A stretch of DNA of 64,000 nt. Origin: Actinomadura alba. GTDB lineage: Bacteria; Actinomycetota; Actinomycetes; Streptosporangiales; Streptosporangiaceae. The stretch spans positions 1-64,000 of the forward strand of contig NZ_JABVEC010000029.1 of assembly GCF_014323705.1 (NCBI RefSeq). The letters run 5' to 3'. The notes beneath the pieces were generated by a model. The model had not been told where the DNA came from. It did not search any database and worked only from the letters and a program-made list of their open reading frames with translations. Within the stretch, counting starts at the first letter, position 1. Each line of letters opens with the position of its first letter. Positions 17,800 through 26,290 of this stretch are shown here, one piece after another. The translations under genes and the position numbers were made by a program.

Positions 17800-18150
17800 A
17801 TGACGCGCAGTCGTGCCCAGGACCCGAATGTCTGCGGAGTAACCGCCGCGATCGCCGTGATCGACGGCAAGTGGAAGACTGTTCTGCTCTGGCTACTGGA
17901 ATACGGCCCGCACCGCCCCGGGGAGCTGCTTCGGAGGCTGCCGGGTCTCAGCGAGAAGGTACTGACTCAGACGCTCCGCGAGATGGAGGCCGACGGACTG
18001 GTGCACCGGGAGGTGCACGATGTGCTGCCGCTGAAGACCGTGTACTCCCTGACCGCGTTCGGCCGCGAACTCTGCGAGGTGTTGGCCCCCCTTTCCGACT
18101 GGGGCCACCGCCGCCTGGAGAAACTCATCAAGGCCCAACCGGTGTCCTGA
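17800..18150 (+). CDS. HxlR family winged-helix regulator
   Basis: 116-aa MarR-like regulator of the HxlR family. The N-terminal Cys (NVCGV, Cys13) matches the conserved redox/electrophile-sensing Cys of HypR/YodB-type members. It is followed by the core IDGKWKTVLLWLLEYGPHRP and LPGLSEKVLTQTLREMEADGLV, and a wing with LKTVYSLTAFG. It is divergent from the imine-reductase gene and probably controls both. The 49-base spacer holds an AT-rich stretch (CCGTAAAAAATATCGGTAAC, about 17761-17780) that is the likely promoter/operator. Confidence 0.9.
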   Translation: MTRSRAQDPNVCGVTAAIAVIDGKWKTVLLWLLEYGPHRPGELLRRLPGLSEKVLTQTLREMEADGLVHREVHDVLPLKTVYSLTAFGRELCEVLAPLSDWGHRRLEKLIKAQPVS

Positions 18151-18462
18151 TACATCACTGCCCCGTCCCGCCCGGATCTGGCGGCCCTCCGACCACCCGT
18201 CACTAGATTCGCCCCGCCCCCACTCGCCGACAAGTACCCACAAAAAAGTGGGTATCGCAGGCGGCGCGGGATGCCGGTGAGAACCTGGTACTGGCCGGGC
18301 CGTCCGGGACAGAAGCGCCCGCGCAACCACTCCAGCAGAGTGTCGGTCAAGTTGCCCGGCAACGGTGGCCCCTGGTCGGCGTGGCGGGGTCGCGCGAGAG
18401 TCCTCGCCCCCTGACATGCTCCCCGCGACATTGGGATCGAGAAAGTCCGGTGATGGTGATGT
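18151..18462. other. Intergenic debris with a small hairpin
   Basis: 312 bases with no intact gene. A perfect 7-bp inverted repeat around six A residues (TACCCAC at 18235-18241, GTGGGTA at 18248-18254) is the only clear structure. The region stands where the missing N-terminal half of the methyltransferase should be, so it is probably decayed or foreign sequence. Confidence 0.45.
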
Positions 18463-19080
18463 CCGACCAGCAGGGTCGCGGGGGCCGTCGAGCGTGCCCG
18501 TCTGCTCAGCGGTCAGGAGGGACTGCGCAACGTCACGTACCAACAGGCTGACGCCCAGGTCCACCGCTTCCCGCCGCAGCACTTCGACCTCTGCATCAGC
18601 CGGTTCGGCACGATGTTCTTCGCTGACCCGATCACCGCGTTCGCCAACATCGGGAACGCGTTGCGCCCCCGAGCGCGCCTGGTGCTGATGGTCTGGCAGG
18701 ACCACGACCGCAATGAGTGGTCCTCTGCGATCCACCAGTCCCTCGCCGCAGGCGCGGTCGACCCCGTTTCTCCCGCGAGCGGCCAGGACCCGTTCTCACT
18801 CGCCGATCCGGCCGTCGCGGAAGGCGTCCTGACAGCGTCCGGCTTCGCCGAGGTCGGCTTTACCGACGTGCACGAGCTCGTCTGCTACGGCCCGGACAGC
18901 GCCACCGCCTACGACTTCGTCCTCGGCCTGCGGATGGCCAAGGGCCTCCTCGCCGACCTGGATACCGCGACGGCCGAGCACGCGCTCCAACGGCTACGGG
19001 CCATCCTCGCCGAGCACGACACCGGCAGTGGCGTGTTCTTCGACTCGCGTACCTGGATCATCACCGCCCGCCGCCGCTGA
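18463..19080 (+). pseudogene. Truncated SAM-dependent methyltransferase
   Basis: The frame from 18463 is open but lacks a start codon, and an in-frame TGA lies at 18457-18459. From about 18486 it encodes a good class I methyltransferase C-terminal two thirds: an NVTYQQADAQ strand, FDLCISRFGTMFFADP (motif IV region), and a beta-strand ending WIITARRR. Motif I (the Gly-rich SAM loop) and everything before it are missing. The ATG at 18613 would give a 155-aa product without a SAM site. I conclude it is a 5'-truncated remnant, unless the fragment has a new role. Confidence 0.75.
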
Positions 19081-19144
19081 CCCGGGAGCCGGCCGTACCT
19101 CCGTGCCTCAGTTGGTCCGACACCCCCACGGCGCTGAAGCCGGC

Positions 19145-19897
19145 TCAGCTGTACATCAGCGAGCCAGGCGTCGTGAGCGACTCGCCGGTCTCGAGCCACG
19201 TCTTCAGGCCGGAGAGGATCATCGGCCAGCCACCGTAGAGCTGGTCGTTCGCGCCCTCGCGCAGCTCGTCATGGGTGACGGTGAGGCGGCAGGAGTCACC
19301 GACGGGCTCGATCTCCCAGGTGACCCTGGAGGTGCCCTCGCTTTTCACGTCATCACCCCAGAGGGCGAGCATGCTGTGGACCAGCCGGCGACGGGGATCG
19401 ACCTCGAGGATCTCCCCCTCGCCGAGGAGTCCGTCGGCGTTCGGGTGGCTCATCTCCAAGCGCGAGCCGGGCGTCCAGTCCGAGCTGACCCGGGAACCGA
19501 AGTGGTACTTGCTCCTGATCTCGCCGTCGGTGATCGCCTCCCAGAGACGCTCCGGGGTCGTGCGGATGTAGATCTCGAACACCTTCTCCATGGGACGCTC
19601 CAGACTGCTTTTGAGCCCGCTGAGCGCATCCGCCCAGGGCTCGGCGTACTTGCTCACCCACCGGTCGTGGAGGAGCCGGATCGGAATGGGGTTGAGGAAG
19701 TGGATCTTTTCGCGGCCCCGGCGTTTGGTGACCACCAGGCCCGCCTCCTCAAGCTGCTTCAGGTGCTTCATCACGCCGAAGCGCGTCATCGGCAGGCGCT
19801 TCTCGAGCGCGCTCAGCGTCTGGCCGTCTTCGCGGAAGAGCTCGTCGAGCAGGCTCCGCCGGGTCGGATCGGCGAGCGCCTTGAACACCTCGTCCAT
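19145..19897 (-). CDS. ArsR-type regulator fused to a SRPBCC (AHSA1) domain
   Basis: 250-aa fusion. Residues 1-95 are an ArsR-like winged helix (VFKALADPTRRSLLDELF, MTRFGVMKHLKQLEEAGLV). Residues about 105-235 form an AHSA1/SRPBCC ligand-binding domain (VFEIYIRTTPERLWEAITD, VTWEIEPVGDSCRLTVTHDE). In most genomes these are two separate, adjacent genes; here they are one chain, so ligand binding may act directly on DNA binding. The ATG at 19897 matches the family start and lies just inside a perfect palindrome (19911-19926). The ligand is unknown. Confidence 0.88.
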   Translation of the reverse strand: MDEVFKALADPTRRSLLDELFREDGQTLSALEKRLPMTRFGVMKHLKQLEEAGLVVTKRRGREKIHFLNPIPIRLLHDRWVSKYAEPWADALSGLKSSLERPMEKVFEIYIRTTPERLWEAITDGEIRSKYHFGSRVSSDWTPGSRLEMSHPNADGLLGEGEILEVDPRRRLVHSMLALWGDDVKSEGTSRVTWEIEPVGDSCRLTVTHDELREGANDQLYGGWPMILSGLKTWLETGESLTTPGSLMYS

Positions 19898-19910
19898 GCT
19901 CAGACAATAG

Positions 19911-19926
19911 GTGACCTTTTGGTCAC
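19911..19926. promoter_or_regulatory. Operator candidate for the ArsR-SRPBCC protein
   Basis: GTGACC-TTTT-GGTCAC is a perfect 16-base palindrome centred 21 bases upstream of the regulator start, in a locally AT-rich patch. Its position would block transcription of the regulator gene, fitting autorepression. Confidence 0.7.
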
Positions 19927-20084
19927 ATGTCAATGCCGGAGGCATGAGGCGATCGGATGACCGAGCTCGGCCGGATCATCGTGCGCAGTCGACCACAGGA
20001 GGCGGAGGCCGAGCTGGACCGGCACACTGGCCTCCGGCCCGACCGCCGCTTCCCGGCACCCGACCCGAGATCAGGAGGAGCAGT

Positions 20085-20876
20085 ATGGTCAGCGAGAACG
20101 CCGCCAAGCTCGCCGTGCTCATCGACGCGGACAACGCACAGCCCGCGATCACCGAGGGGTTGTTGGCCGAGGTCGCCAAGTACGGCACCGCCCACGTCAA
20201 ACGCGCCTACGGCGACTGGACCGGCACGAGCCTCAGAGGCTGGAAAGACCAGTTGCTCGCCCAGTCGATCCAGCCGATCCAGCAGTTCGCCTACACCAGC
20301 GGGAAGAACGCCACCGACGCGGCGATGGTCATCGACGCCATGGACCTGCTGTACTCGGCACGCTTCGACGGCTTCTGCATCGTCTCCAGCGACAGCGACT
20401 TCACCCGCCTGGCCGCGCGCATCCGTGAATCCGGCCTCACCGTGTACGGGTTCGGCGAGCACAAGACGCCCAAGCCCTTCGTCGCGGCGTGCGACAAGTT
20501 CATCTACATCGAGAACCTCACCTACGCGCAGAGCGCCGCCACACCCACCGGCACAGTGCCGAAGCCGCCCCCGCCCGCCTCGGCCGCCAAGCTCAAGGGA
20601 GACACCTCACTGGTGAACCAGCTCCGTAACGCCGTGGAAGCGGCCTCCGACGAAGACGGTTGGGCCACCCTCGCAAGCGTCGGCCACATCATCACGAAGC
20701 AACGCCCGGACTTCGACTCCCGCAACTACGGCTACGCCAAGCTCAGCGATCTGATGACCGCGACGACACTGTTCGAGCTGGACCGCCGCAGCCCTGGCGA
20801 CGGAAAACCGGGGGTCATCTACACCCGCGACAAGCGCCAGGACCGGAAGCCCAAGCCCGCCCCGGCGGATGGATGA
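20085..20876 (+). CDS. NYN domain RNase-like protein with C-terminal OST-HTH (LOTUS) domain
   Basis: 263 aa. The NYN (PIN-like) domain is at about 8-150: LIDADNAQP near 12-20, GKNATDAAMVIDAMDLLY in the middle and IVSSDSDFTRLA with the conserved Asp residues that bind metal. The C-terminal LOTUS/OST-HTH domain (about 178-250; LVNQLRNAVE, DFDSRNYGYAKLSDLM) binds RNA, often G-quadruplex RNA, in studied members. An RNA-degrading or RNA-binding role is inferred. The ATG at 20085 follows an ideal AGGAGGAG site. It is convergent with the TetR gene. Confidence 0.9.
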   Translation: MVSENAAKLAVLIDADNAQPAITEGLLAEVAKYGTAHVKRAYGDWTGTSLRGWKDQLLAQSIQPIQQFAYTSGKNATDAAMVIDAMDLLYSARFDGFCIVSSDSDFTRLAARIRESGLTVYGFGEHKTPKPFVAACDKFIYIENLTYAQSAATPTGTVPKPPPPASAAKLKGDTSLVNQLRNAVEAASDEDGWATLASVGHIITKQRPDFDSRNYGYAKLSDLMTATTLFELDRRSPGDGKPGVIYTRDKRQDRKPKPAPADG

Positions 20877-20906
20877 TCATCGGCGCCGGGCCGGGGGCCC
20901 TCCGCG

Positions 20907-21521
20907 TCAGGGCCAGGGCCGCTCGCTCGCGATCGAATTCCGGCCGGCGCCGAAATGGCTCAGCGCCGTCCGGGCCATGGTGTGCAGCAGCTCCCCCATG
21001 GCGTCGCGGGTCAGCCCTCCCGCGCTGTGCGGAGTCGAGTTGAGCAACCCGAACGCGGCGTGCATGGCGGCACGCGCCCGGTCCTCGGTCAGCCCGGGGT
21101 GCATGTCGCGCAGCACGGCCACCCACTGCTCCACATAGGAACGCTGCAGGCGGCGGATCTCGCGCCGTTCCGGCTGCGGCACGTTGTCGAGTTCCCGCTC
21201 GTGCACGGTGATCAGCGCGGGGTTGTCGAGCGCGAAGTCGATGTGCCAGCGGAGCAGCGCGTCGAGCGCCTCCTCGGGCCCCGCCGCCACGGCGACCCGC
21301 GCGGAGCCCTCGGACAGCAGCCGGTCGCTGATGTCGAGGAGCATCTCGGCGAGCACCGCGTCCTTGCCCCGGAAGTGCCGGTAGAGCGCGGGCCCGGTCA
21401 GCCCGATGGCGCCACCGAGATCGCCGATCGAGACGCCGTGATAGCCGCGGCGGGCGAACAGCTCGGCGGCCGCGGCCAGGATCTCGGCCCTGCGTGCGGC
21501 ACCGTGCGTGACCTCGGTCAT
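20907..21521 (-). CDS. TetR family regulator of the branched-chain acyl-CoA operon
   Basis: 204-aa TetR repressor. The N-terminal HTH (about 8-55) reads ILAAAAELFARRGYHGVSIGDLGGAIGLTG... then LYRHFRGKDAVL. The C-terminal domain is all-helical and likely binds an acyl-CoA. The ATG at 21521 gives the usual length; the frame's earlier ATGs lie in the operator region. It is divergent from the carboxylase operon with a 135-base gap carrying a 12-bp inverted repeat, so it is the probable repressor of that operon. Confidence 0.9.
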   Translation of the reverse strand: MTEVTHGAARRAEILAAAAELFARRGYHGVSIGDLGGAIGLTGPALYRHFRGKDAVLAEMLLDISDRLLSEGSARVAVAAGPEEALDALLRWHIDFALDNPALITVHERELDNVPQPERREIRRLQRSYVEQWVAVLRDMHPGLTEDRARAAMHAAFGLLNSTPHSAGGLTRDAMGELLHTMARTALSHFGAGRNSIASERPWP

Positions 21522-21540
21522 GATGGAAAGTGTAGACCAG

Positions 21541-21591
21541 GCCGTGTTAATGTTCATAAACATCGGCGTTGTTAACAAGCATTAACACGGC
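21541..21591. promoter_or_regulatory. Nested TetR operator region
   Basis: GCCGTGTTAATG (21541-21552) and CATTAACACGGC (21580-21591) are perfect 12-bp inverted arms. Inside lies TTGTTAACAA (21569-21578), a 10-bp palindrome sharing the GTTAA core, and a TGTT-N3-AACA element near 21551. The cluster lies between the divergent TetR and carboxylase genes and can hold two TetR dimers. Confidence 0.8.
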
Positions 21592-21656
21592 GAGCGGGTG
21601 CGCAGAGCGCCCGTGAGCCGGCGAACCGAGCGAGGCAGGCGGCACGGGGTGAGCCC

Positions 21657-23249
21657 ATGAGCACAGATCCGTCCAGTGACGTCTACAAGGCGAACACCGA
21701 GCGCAACGTCGCCCTCGTGGCGGAGTTGCGCGACCGGCTCGCGCAGGCGAGCCTCGGCGGGCCCGAGCGCGCCCGCGAACGACACGTCGCGCGCGGAAAG
21801 CTGCTGCCCCGCGACCGCGTGGACGGCCTGCTCGATCCCGGCTCACCGTTCCTGGAACTGTCGCCGCTGGCCGCGTCGGGCATGTACGACGATGAGGCCC
21901 CGGGTGCGGGGATCATCACCGGCGTCGGCCGGGTCTCCGGCCGCGAGTGCGTGATCGTGGCCAACGACGCCACCGTCAAGGGCGGCACCTACTACCCGGT
22001 GACGGTCAAGAAGCACCTGCGCGCCCAGGAGGTCGCGCTCCACAACCACCTGCCGTGCCTGTACCTGGTCGACTCCGGCGGCGCGTTCCTCCCCCGGCAG
22101 GACGAGGTCTTCCCCGACCGCGAGCACTTCGGCCGGATCTTCTACAACCAGGCGACCATGTCGGCGCGGGGCATCCCGCAGATCGCCGCGGTGCTCGGCT
22201 CCTGCACGGCGGGCGGAGCGTACGTCCCGGCGATGAGCGACGAGGCCGTCATCGTGCGGAACCAGGGCACGATCTTCCTGGGCGGCCCCCCACTGGTGAA
22301 GGCCGCGACCGGCGAGGTGGTCAGCGCCGAGGATCTCGGCGGCGGCGAGCTGCACTCCCGTACGTCCGGGGTGACCGACCACCTCGCCGACGACGACGCG
22401 CACGCGCTGCGGATCGTGCGGAACATCGTCGGTACGCTCGGCCCGCGCGCGCCGCGCCCGTGGGAGGTCGCCGAGCCGGAGGAGCCGGTCGCCGACCCCG
22501 CGGAGCTGTACGGCGTCGTACCGCCCGACCCGCGCACCCCGTACGACGTCCGCGAGGTCATCACCCGGATCGTCGACGGTAGCCGGTTCCAGGAGTTCAA
22601 GCGGGAGTACGGCCCGACACTCGTGACCGGCTTCGCCCGGATCCACGGCCACCCGGTGGGGATCATCGCCAACAACGGCATCCTGTTCGCCGAGTCGGCG
22701 ATGAAGGGCGCGCACTTCATCGAGCTGTGCGACCGCCGGTCGATCCCCCTGGTGTTCCTGCAGAACATCACCGGGTTCATGGTCGGCCGCGAGTACGAGG
22801 CGGGCGGCATCGCCAAGCACGGGGCCAAGATGGTCACCGCCGTCGCCTGCGCCCGGGTGCCGAAGTTCACCGTCGTCATCGGCGGCTCGTTCGGCGCCGG
22901 CAACTACGCGATGTGCGGCCGGGCCTACTCTCCCCGCTTCCTGTGGATGTGGCCGGCCGCCCGCGTCTCGGTGATGGGCGGCGAGCAGGCGGCCTCGGTA
23001 CTGGCGACCGTGCGCCGCGACCAGCTCGAGGGACGCGGCGAGGACTGGCCGGCCGACGCCGAGGAGGACTTCAAGCGGCCGATCCGCGAGCAGTACGAAC
23101 GGCAGGGCAACCCGTACTACTCGACGGCGCGGCTGTGGGACGACGGCGTGATCGACCCGCTGGACACCCGGCGGGTGCTCGGGCTGGCGCTCTCGGCGGC
23201 GGCCAACGCGCCCCTCGACCCTGTCGGCTACGGCGTCTTCCGGATGTGA
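21657..23249 (+). CDS. Methylcrotonyl-CoA carboxylase beta subunit (carboxyltransferase)
   Basis: 530-aa biotin-dependent acyl-CoA carboxyltransferase, of the usual length for MCC beta. It transfers carboxybiotin to an acyl-CoA, here most likely 3-methylcrotonyl-CoA in leucine breakdown. Features include the N-terminal crotonase-like domain with LLPRDRVDGLLDPGSPFLEL and PCLYLVDSGGAFLP, GSCTAGGAYVPAMSDE for the first oxyanion hole, and the C-terminal NITGFMVGREYEAGGIAKHGAKM and GGSFGAGNYAMCGRAY segments. The latter, with AYSPRFLWMWP, are typical of MCC rather than propionyl-CoA carboxylase. It is the first gene of the four-gene operon and is seven bases from the alpha subunit gene. Confidence 0.9.
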   Translation: MSTDPSSDVYKANTERNVALVAELRDRLAQASLGGPERARERHVARGKLLPRDRVDGLLDPGSPFLELSPLAASGMYDDEAPGAGIITGVGRVSGRECVIVANDATVKGGTYYPVTVKKHLRAQEVALHNHLPCLYLVDSGGAFLPRQDEVFPDREHFGRIFYNQATMSARGIPQIAAVLGSCTAGGAYVPAMSDEAVIVRNQGTIFLGGPPLVKAATGEVVSAEDLGGGELHSRTSGVTDHLADDDAHALRIVRNIVGTLGPRAPRPWEVAEPEEPVADPAELYGVVPPDPRTPYDVREVITRIVDGSRFQEFKREYGPTLVTGFARIHGHPVGIIANNGILFAESAMKGAHFIELCDRRSIPLVFLQNITGFMVGREYEAGGIAKHGAKMVTAVACARVPKFTVVIGGSFGAGNYAMCGRAYSPRFLWMWPAARVSVMGGEQAASVLATVRRDQLEGRGEDWPADAEEDFKRPIREQYERQGNPYYSTARLWDDGVIDPLDTRRVLGLALSAAANAPLDPVGYGVFRM

Positions 23250-23256
23250 GGACCTG

Positions 23257-25305
23257 ATGTTCGAGACCGTCCTGGTCGCCAACCGCGGTGAGATCGCGGT
23301 GCGGATCATCCGCACGCTGCGCACCCTCGGCATCACCTCGGTGGCGGTGCACACCGACGCCGACGCCGGCGCGCGCCACGTGCGCGACGCCGATGTCGCC
23401 GTGCGGATCGAGAGCTACCTGAGCATCGACGCCGTGCTCGCGGCCGCCCGTGAGACCGGCGCCGAGGCGGTGCACCCCGGTTACGGGTTCCTCGCCGAGA
23501 ACGCCGCCTTCGCGCGGGCCTGCGCGGACGCCGGCGTGGTGTTCGTCGGCCCGCCCGCCGAGGCGATCGAGGCGATGGGCGACAAGATCCGCGCCAAGCG
23601 GACCGTCGCCGCCGCCGGTGTCCCCGTGGTGCCGGGCAGCGAGGAGCCCGGTTTGTCGGACGAGGAGCTGATCGCGGCCGCGACGAGCATCGGGATGCCT
23701 GTGCTGCTCAAGCCATCGGCGGGCGGTGGCGGCAAGGGCATGCGGCTGGTCCGCGATCCGGCCGGGCTGGCCGAGGCGATCGCCTCGGCCCGGCGGGAGG
23801 CACTCGGCTCGTTCGGCGACGACACGCTGCTCGTCGAGCGGTTCGTCGAGAACCCCCGACACATCGAGATCCAGATCTTCGCCGACGCCCACGGCGGCGC
23901 TGTGCATCTCGGCGAACGCGAGTGCAGCCTGCAGCGCCGCCACCAGAAGATCATCGAGGAGGCGCCGTCGCCGCTGCTCGACGCGACGCTGCGGGCGTCG
24001 ATGGGCGCCGCCGCGGTCGCGGCCGCGAAGGCCGTCGGCTACGTCGGCGCCGGAACCGTAGAGTTCGTCGTAGCGGGTGACCGGCCCGAGGATCGCAATT
24101 TCATGGAAATGAACACGAGGCTGCAGGTGGAGCACCCGGTCACCGAGTTGGTGACCGGGTACGACCTGGTCGAGCTGCAGCTGCGCGTGGCCGCGGGCGA
24201 ACCCCTGCCGTTCACCCAGGACGACATCGCCCTGGAGGGGCATGCGGTCGAGGCCCGGATCTACGCCGAGGATCCCTCCCGCGGCTTCCTGCCGACCGGC
24301 GGACGGGTGCTGTCGCTGTCCGAGCCGGCCGGCGCGGGTGTCCGCGTCGACTCCGGCATCGCGGCGGGCGACGTGGTCGGCAGTTCCTACGACCCCATGC
24401 TCGCGAAGGTCATCGCCCGGGGCGCGGACCGGCAGGCGGCGCTGCGCGGCCTGGACCGGGCGCTCGCCTCGTACACCCTGCTCGGCGTGCCGACCAACGT
24501 CGGCTTCCTGCGGGCGCTCCTCTCCCACCCGGACGTGGCGGCCGGGCGGCTCGACACCGGACTGGTCGAGCGCGCGCTGCCCGATCTGACCGGCGACCTG
24601 GACGGTCCCGGCGACGAGGTGCTCGCCGCCGCCGCGCTGGAGCGGATGCTCGCGCTCGAACCGGACCGGCCTGGGAACCCCTGGGAGATCCCCGACGGCT
24701 GGCGGGCCGGGGGGCCCGCCTGGACCCGGTGGCTGATCACCGCCGGCGGCCGCGACCCGGTCGAGGTGCGGGTCCGCGGCCGGGCGGCCGACGCCGAGGT
24801 ACGGGTCGGAGCGGCCGGACCGGTCCGCGCCCGCGCGCGGTGGGACGACCGGGGCCGGCTGGTGGCCACCTACGCGGGCCGTACGACGGCGTACGCGTTC
24901 GCACGCGACGGCGATGTCCGCTGGCTCGGCCGTGACGGGCGTGCCTGGGCGCTCACCGAGCACACGGCGGCCGAGGCGATCGGCACGGCCGGACCGGCCG
25001 CGAGCGGCCTGGTCCGCAGCCCGATGCCCGGCACGGTGCTGGCGGTCAAGGCCGCCGAGGGCGACACGGTCACCGAAGGGCAGCCCCTCGTGATCGTCGA
25101 GGCCATGAAGATGGAGCACACCGTGGTGGCCCCCGTCGACGGCCTGGTCGCCCGGCTGCCCGCCCGTCCCGGCGCGCAGGTCGCGCTCGACGAGACCCTC
25201 GCCGAGATCGTTTCCGCGCCTGAGGCCCCTGAGGCCCCTGCGGCGCCGGACGCGCCTGACGCAGCCGACGCGGCCGGCGCCGTCCCCGGTGCACCGGAAG
25301 TCTGA
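23257..25305 (+). CDS. Methylcrotonyl-CoA carboxylase alpha subunit (biotin carboxylase-BCCP)
   Basis: 682-aa biotin-containing subunit. The biotin carboxylase domain (about 1-445) shows LVANRGEIAVRIIRTLR, the ATP-grasp loop KPSAGGGGKGM and the MEMNTRLQVEHPVTE active-site helix. A BT linker domain follows, then the biotinyl domain, with the biotin attachment Lys618 in EAMKMEH. The C-terminus is an Ala/Pro/Glu/Asp-rich tail encoded by short imperfect 9-base repeats (about 25215-25300), unlike the core enzyme. With the beta subunit it forms the ATP-dependent 3-methylcrotonyl-CoA carboxylase. It is close-packed in the operon. Confidence 0.92.
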   Translation: MFETVLVANRGEIAVRIIRTLRTLGITSVAVHTDADAGARHVRDADVAVRIESYLSIDAVLAAARETGAEAVHPGYGFLAENAAFARACADAGVVFVGPPAEAIEAMGDKIRAKRTVAAAGVPVVPGSEEPGLSDEELIAAATSIGMPVLLKPSAGGGGKGMRLVRDPAGLAEAIASARREALGSFGDDTLLVERFVENPRHIEIQIFADAHGGAVHLGERECSLQRRHQKIIEEAPSPLLDATLRASMGAAAVAAAKAVGYVGAGTVEFVVAGDRPEDRNFMEMNTRLQVEHPVTELVTGYDLVELQLRVAAGEPLPFTQDDIALEGHAVEARIYAEDPSRGFLPTGGRVLSLSEPAGAGVRVDSGIAAGDVVGSSYDPMLAKVIARGADRQAALRGLDRALASYTLLGVPTNVGFLRALLSHPDVAAGRLDTGLVERALPDLTGDLDGPGDEVLAAAALERMLALEPDRPGNPWEIPDGWRAGGPAWTRWLITAGGRDPVEVRVRGRAADAEVRVGAAGPVRARARWDDRGRLVATYAGRTTAYAFARDGDVRWLGRDGRAWALTEHTAAEAIGTAGPAASGLVRSPMPGTVLAVKAAEGDTVTEGQPLVIVEAMKMEHTVVAPVDGLVARLPARPGAQVALDETLAEIVSAPEAPEAPAAPDAPDAADAAGAVPGAPEV

Positions 25306-25336
25306 GCGGCGAGATGCGGATGGAGGCGACGATCCC

Positions 25337-26290
25337 ATGAAGGCTCCGATGAGGGTTCCGCTCGACGGCTTGCCCTCGCAGGTGACGATCTACGAGGTCG
25401 GGCCGAGGGACGGGCTGCAGAACGAGTCCACGATCGTGCCGGTCGAGGTCAAGGCCGAGTTCATCACCCGGCTCGCCGCCACCGGCCTCACGACCATCGA
25501 GGCGACGAGCTTCGTCCACCCGGAGTGGGTGCCGCAGCTCGCCGATGCCGAGCGGCTGCTCGAGGTCCTGCCGCGTGCGGAGGGCGTGCGCTACCCGGTG
25601 CTGGTGCCCAATGAGCGCGGTCTCGACCGCGCCCTGGCGTACGGCGTCACCGAGATCGCGGTGTTCGGCAGCGCCACCGAGACCTTCGCCCGGCGCAACC
25701 TGAACCGCACAGTGGAGGAGTCGCTCGCGATGTTCGCCCCGGTCGTCGACCGGGCCCGTACCGAGGGTCTCGCCGTCCGCGGCTACCTCTCGATGTGCTT
25801 CGGCGACCCCTGGGAGGGTGAGGTCCCGATCGGCCAGGTCGTCTCGGTCGCCACGAGCCTGCTCGATCTGGGTTGCACCGAGCTCAGCCTCGGCGACACC
25901 ATCGGCGTCGGCACCCCCGGACAGGTCACCGCGCTGATCGAGGCGCTCGTGGCCGCGGGGGTGAGCACCGAGCGGATCGCGGTCCACTTCCACGAAACCT
26001 ACGGCCAGGCGCTCGCCAACACCCTCGCGGCGCTGCAGTGCGGCGTGCGGACGGTCGACGCCTCGGCCGGGGGGCTCGGCGGCTGCCCGTACGCCGAGAG
26101 CGCCACCGGAAACCTGGCCACCGAGGACCTGGTGTGGATGCTGAACGGCCTCGGCGTCGACACCGGCGTCGATCTGACCGGGCTCGTCGAGACCAGCCGA
26201 TGGATGGCGGCCCGTCTCGGCCGGCCCAGCCCCTCACGCGTCGTACAGGCCCTGACCCCGGCCGAACCAGAAGGAGCACGACATGATTGA
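25337..26290 (+). CDS. Hydroxymethylglutaryl-CoA lyase
   Basis: 317-aa TIM-barrel lyase that splits HMG-CoA to acetyl-CoA and acetoacetate, the last step of leucine breakdown. Diagnostic motifs are EVGPRDGLQNE (metal and substrate binding), HFHETYGQAL (metal His pair) and the catalytic loop GGLGGCPYA with Cys250. The ATG at 25337 has a GGAGG site; another at 25349 is possible. Its 3' end overlaps the acyl-CoA dehydrogenase start by eight bases, indicating coupling. No enoyl-CoA hydratase (methylglutaconyl-CoA hydratase) gene is in this operon, so that step must be encoded elsewhere. Confidence 0.93.
   Translation: MKAPMRVPLDGLPSQVTIYEVGPRDGLQNESTIVPVEVKAEFITRLAATGLTTIEATSFVHPEWVPQLADAERLLEVLPRAEGVRYPVLVPNERGLDRALAYGVTEIAVFGSATETFARRNLNRTVEESLAMFAPVVDRARTEGLAVRGYLSMCFGDPWEGEVPIGQVVSVATSLLDLGCTELSLGDTIGVGTPGQVTALIEALVAAGVSTERIAVHFHETYGQALANTLAALQCGVRTVDASAGGLGGCPYAESATGNLATEDLVWMLNGLGVDTGVDLTGLVETSRWMAARLGRPSPSRVVQALTPAEPEGARHD

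Noticed and set aside
18151..18431. A minus-strand gene in the gap before the methyltransferase remnant
   Set aside because: A short frame with some plausible residues but it runs into the HxlR gene and shows no recognisable family.
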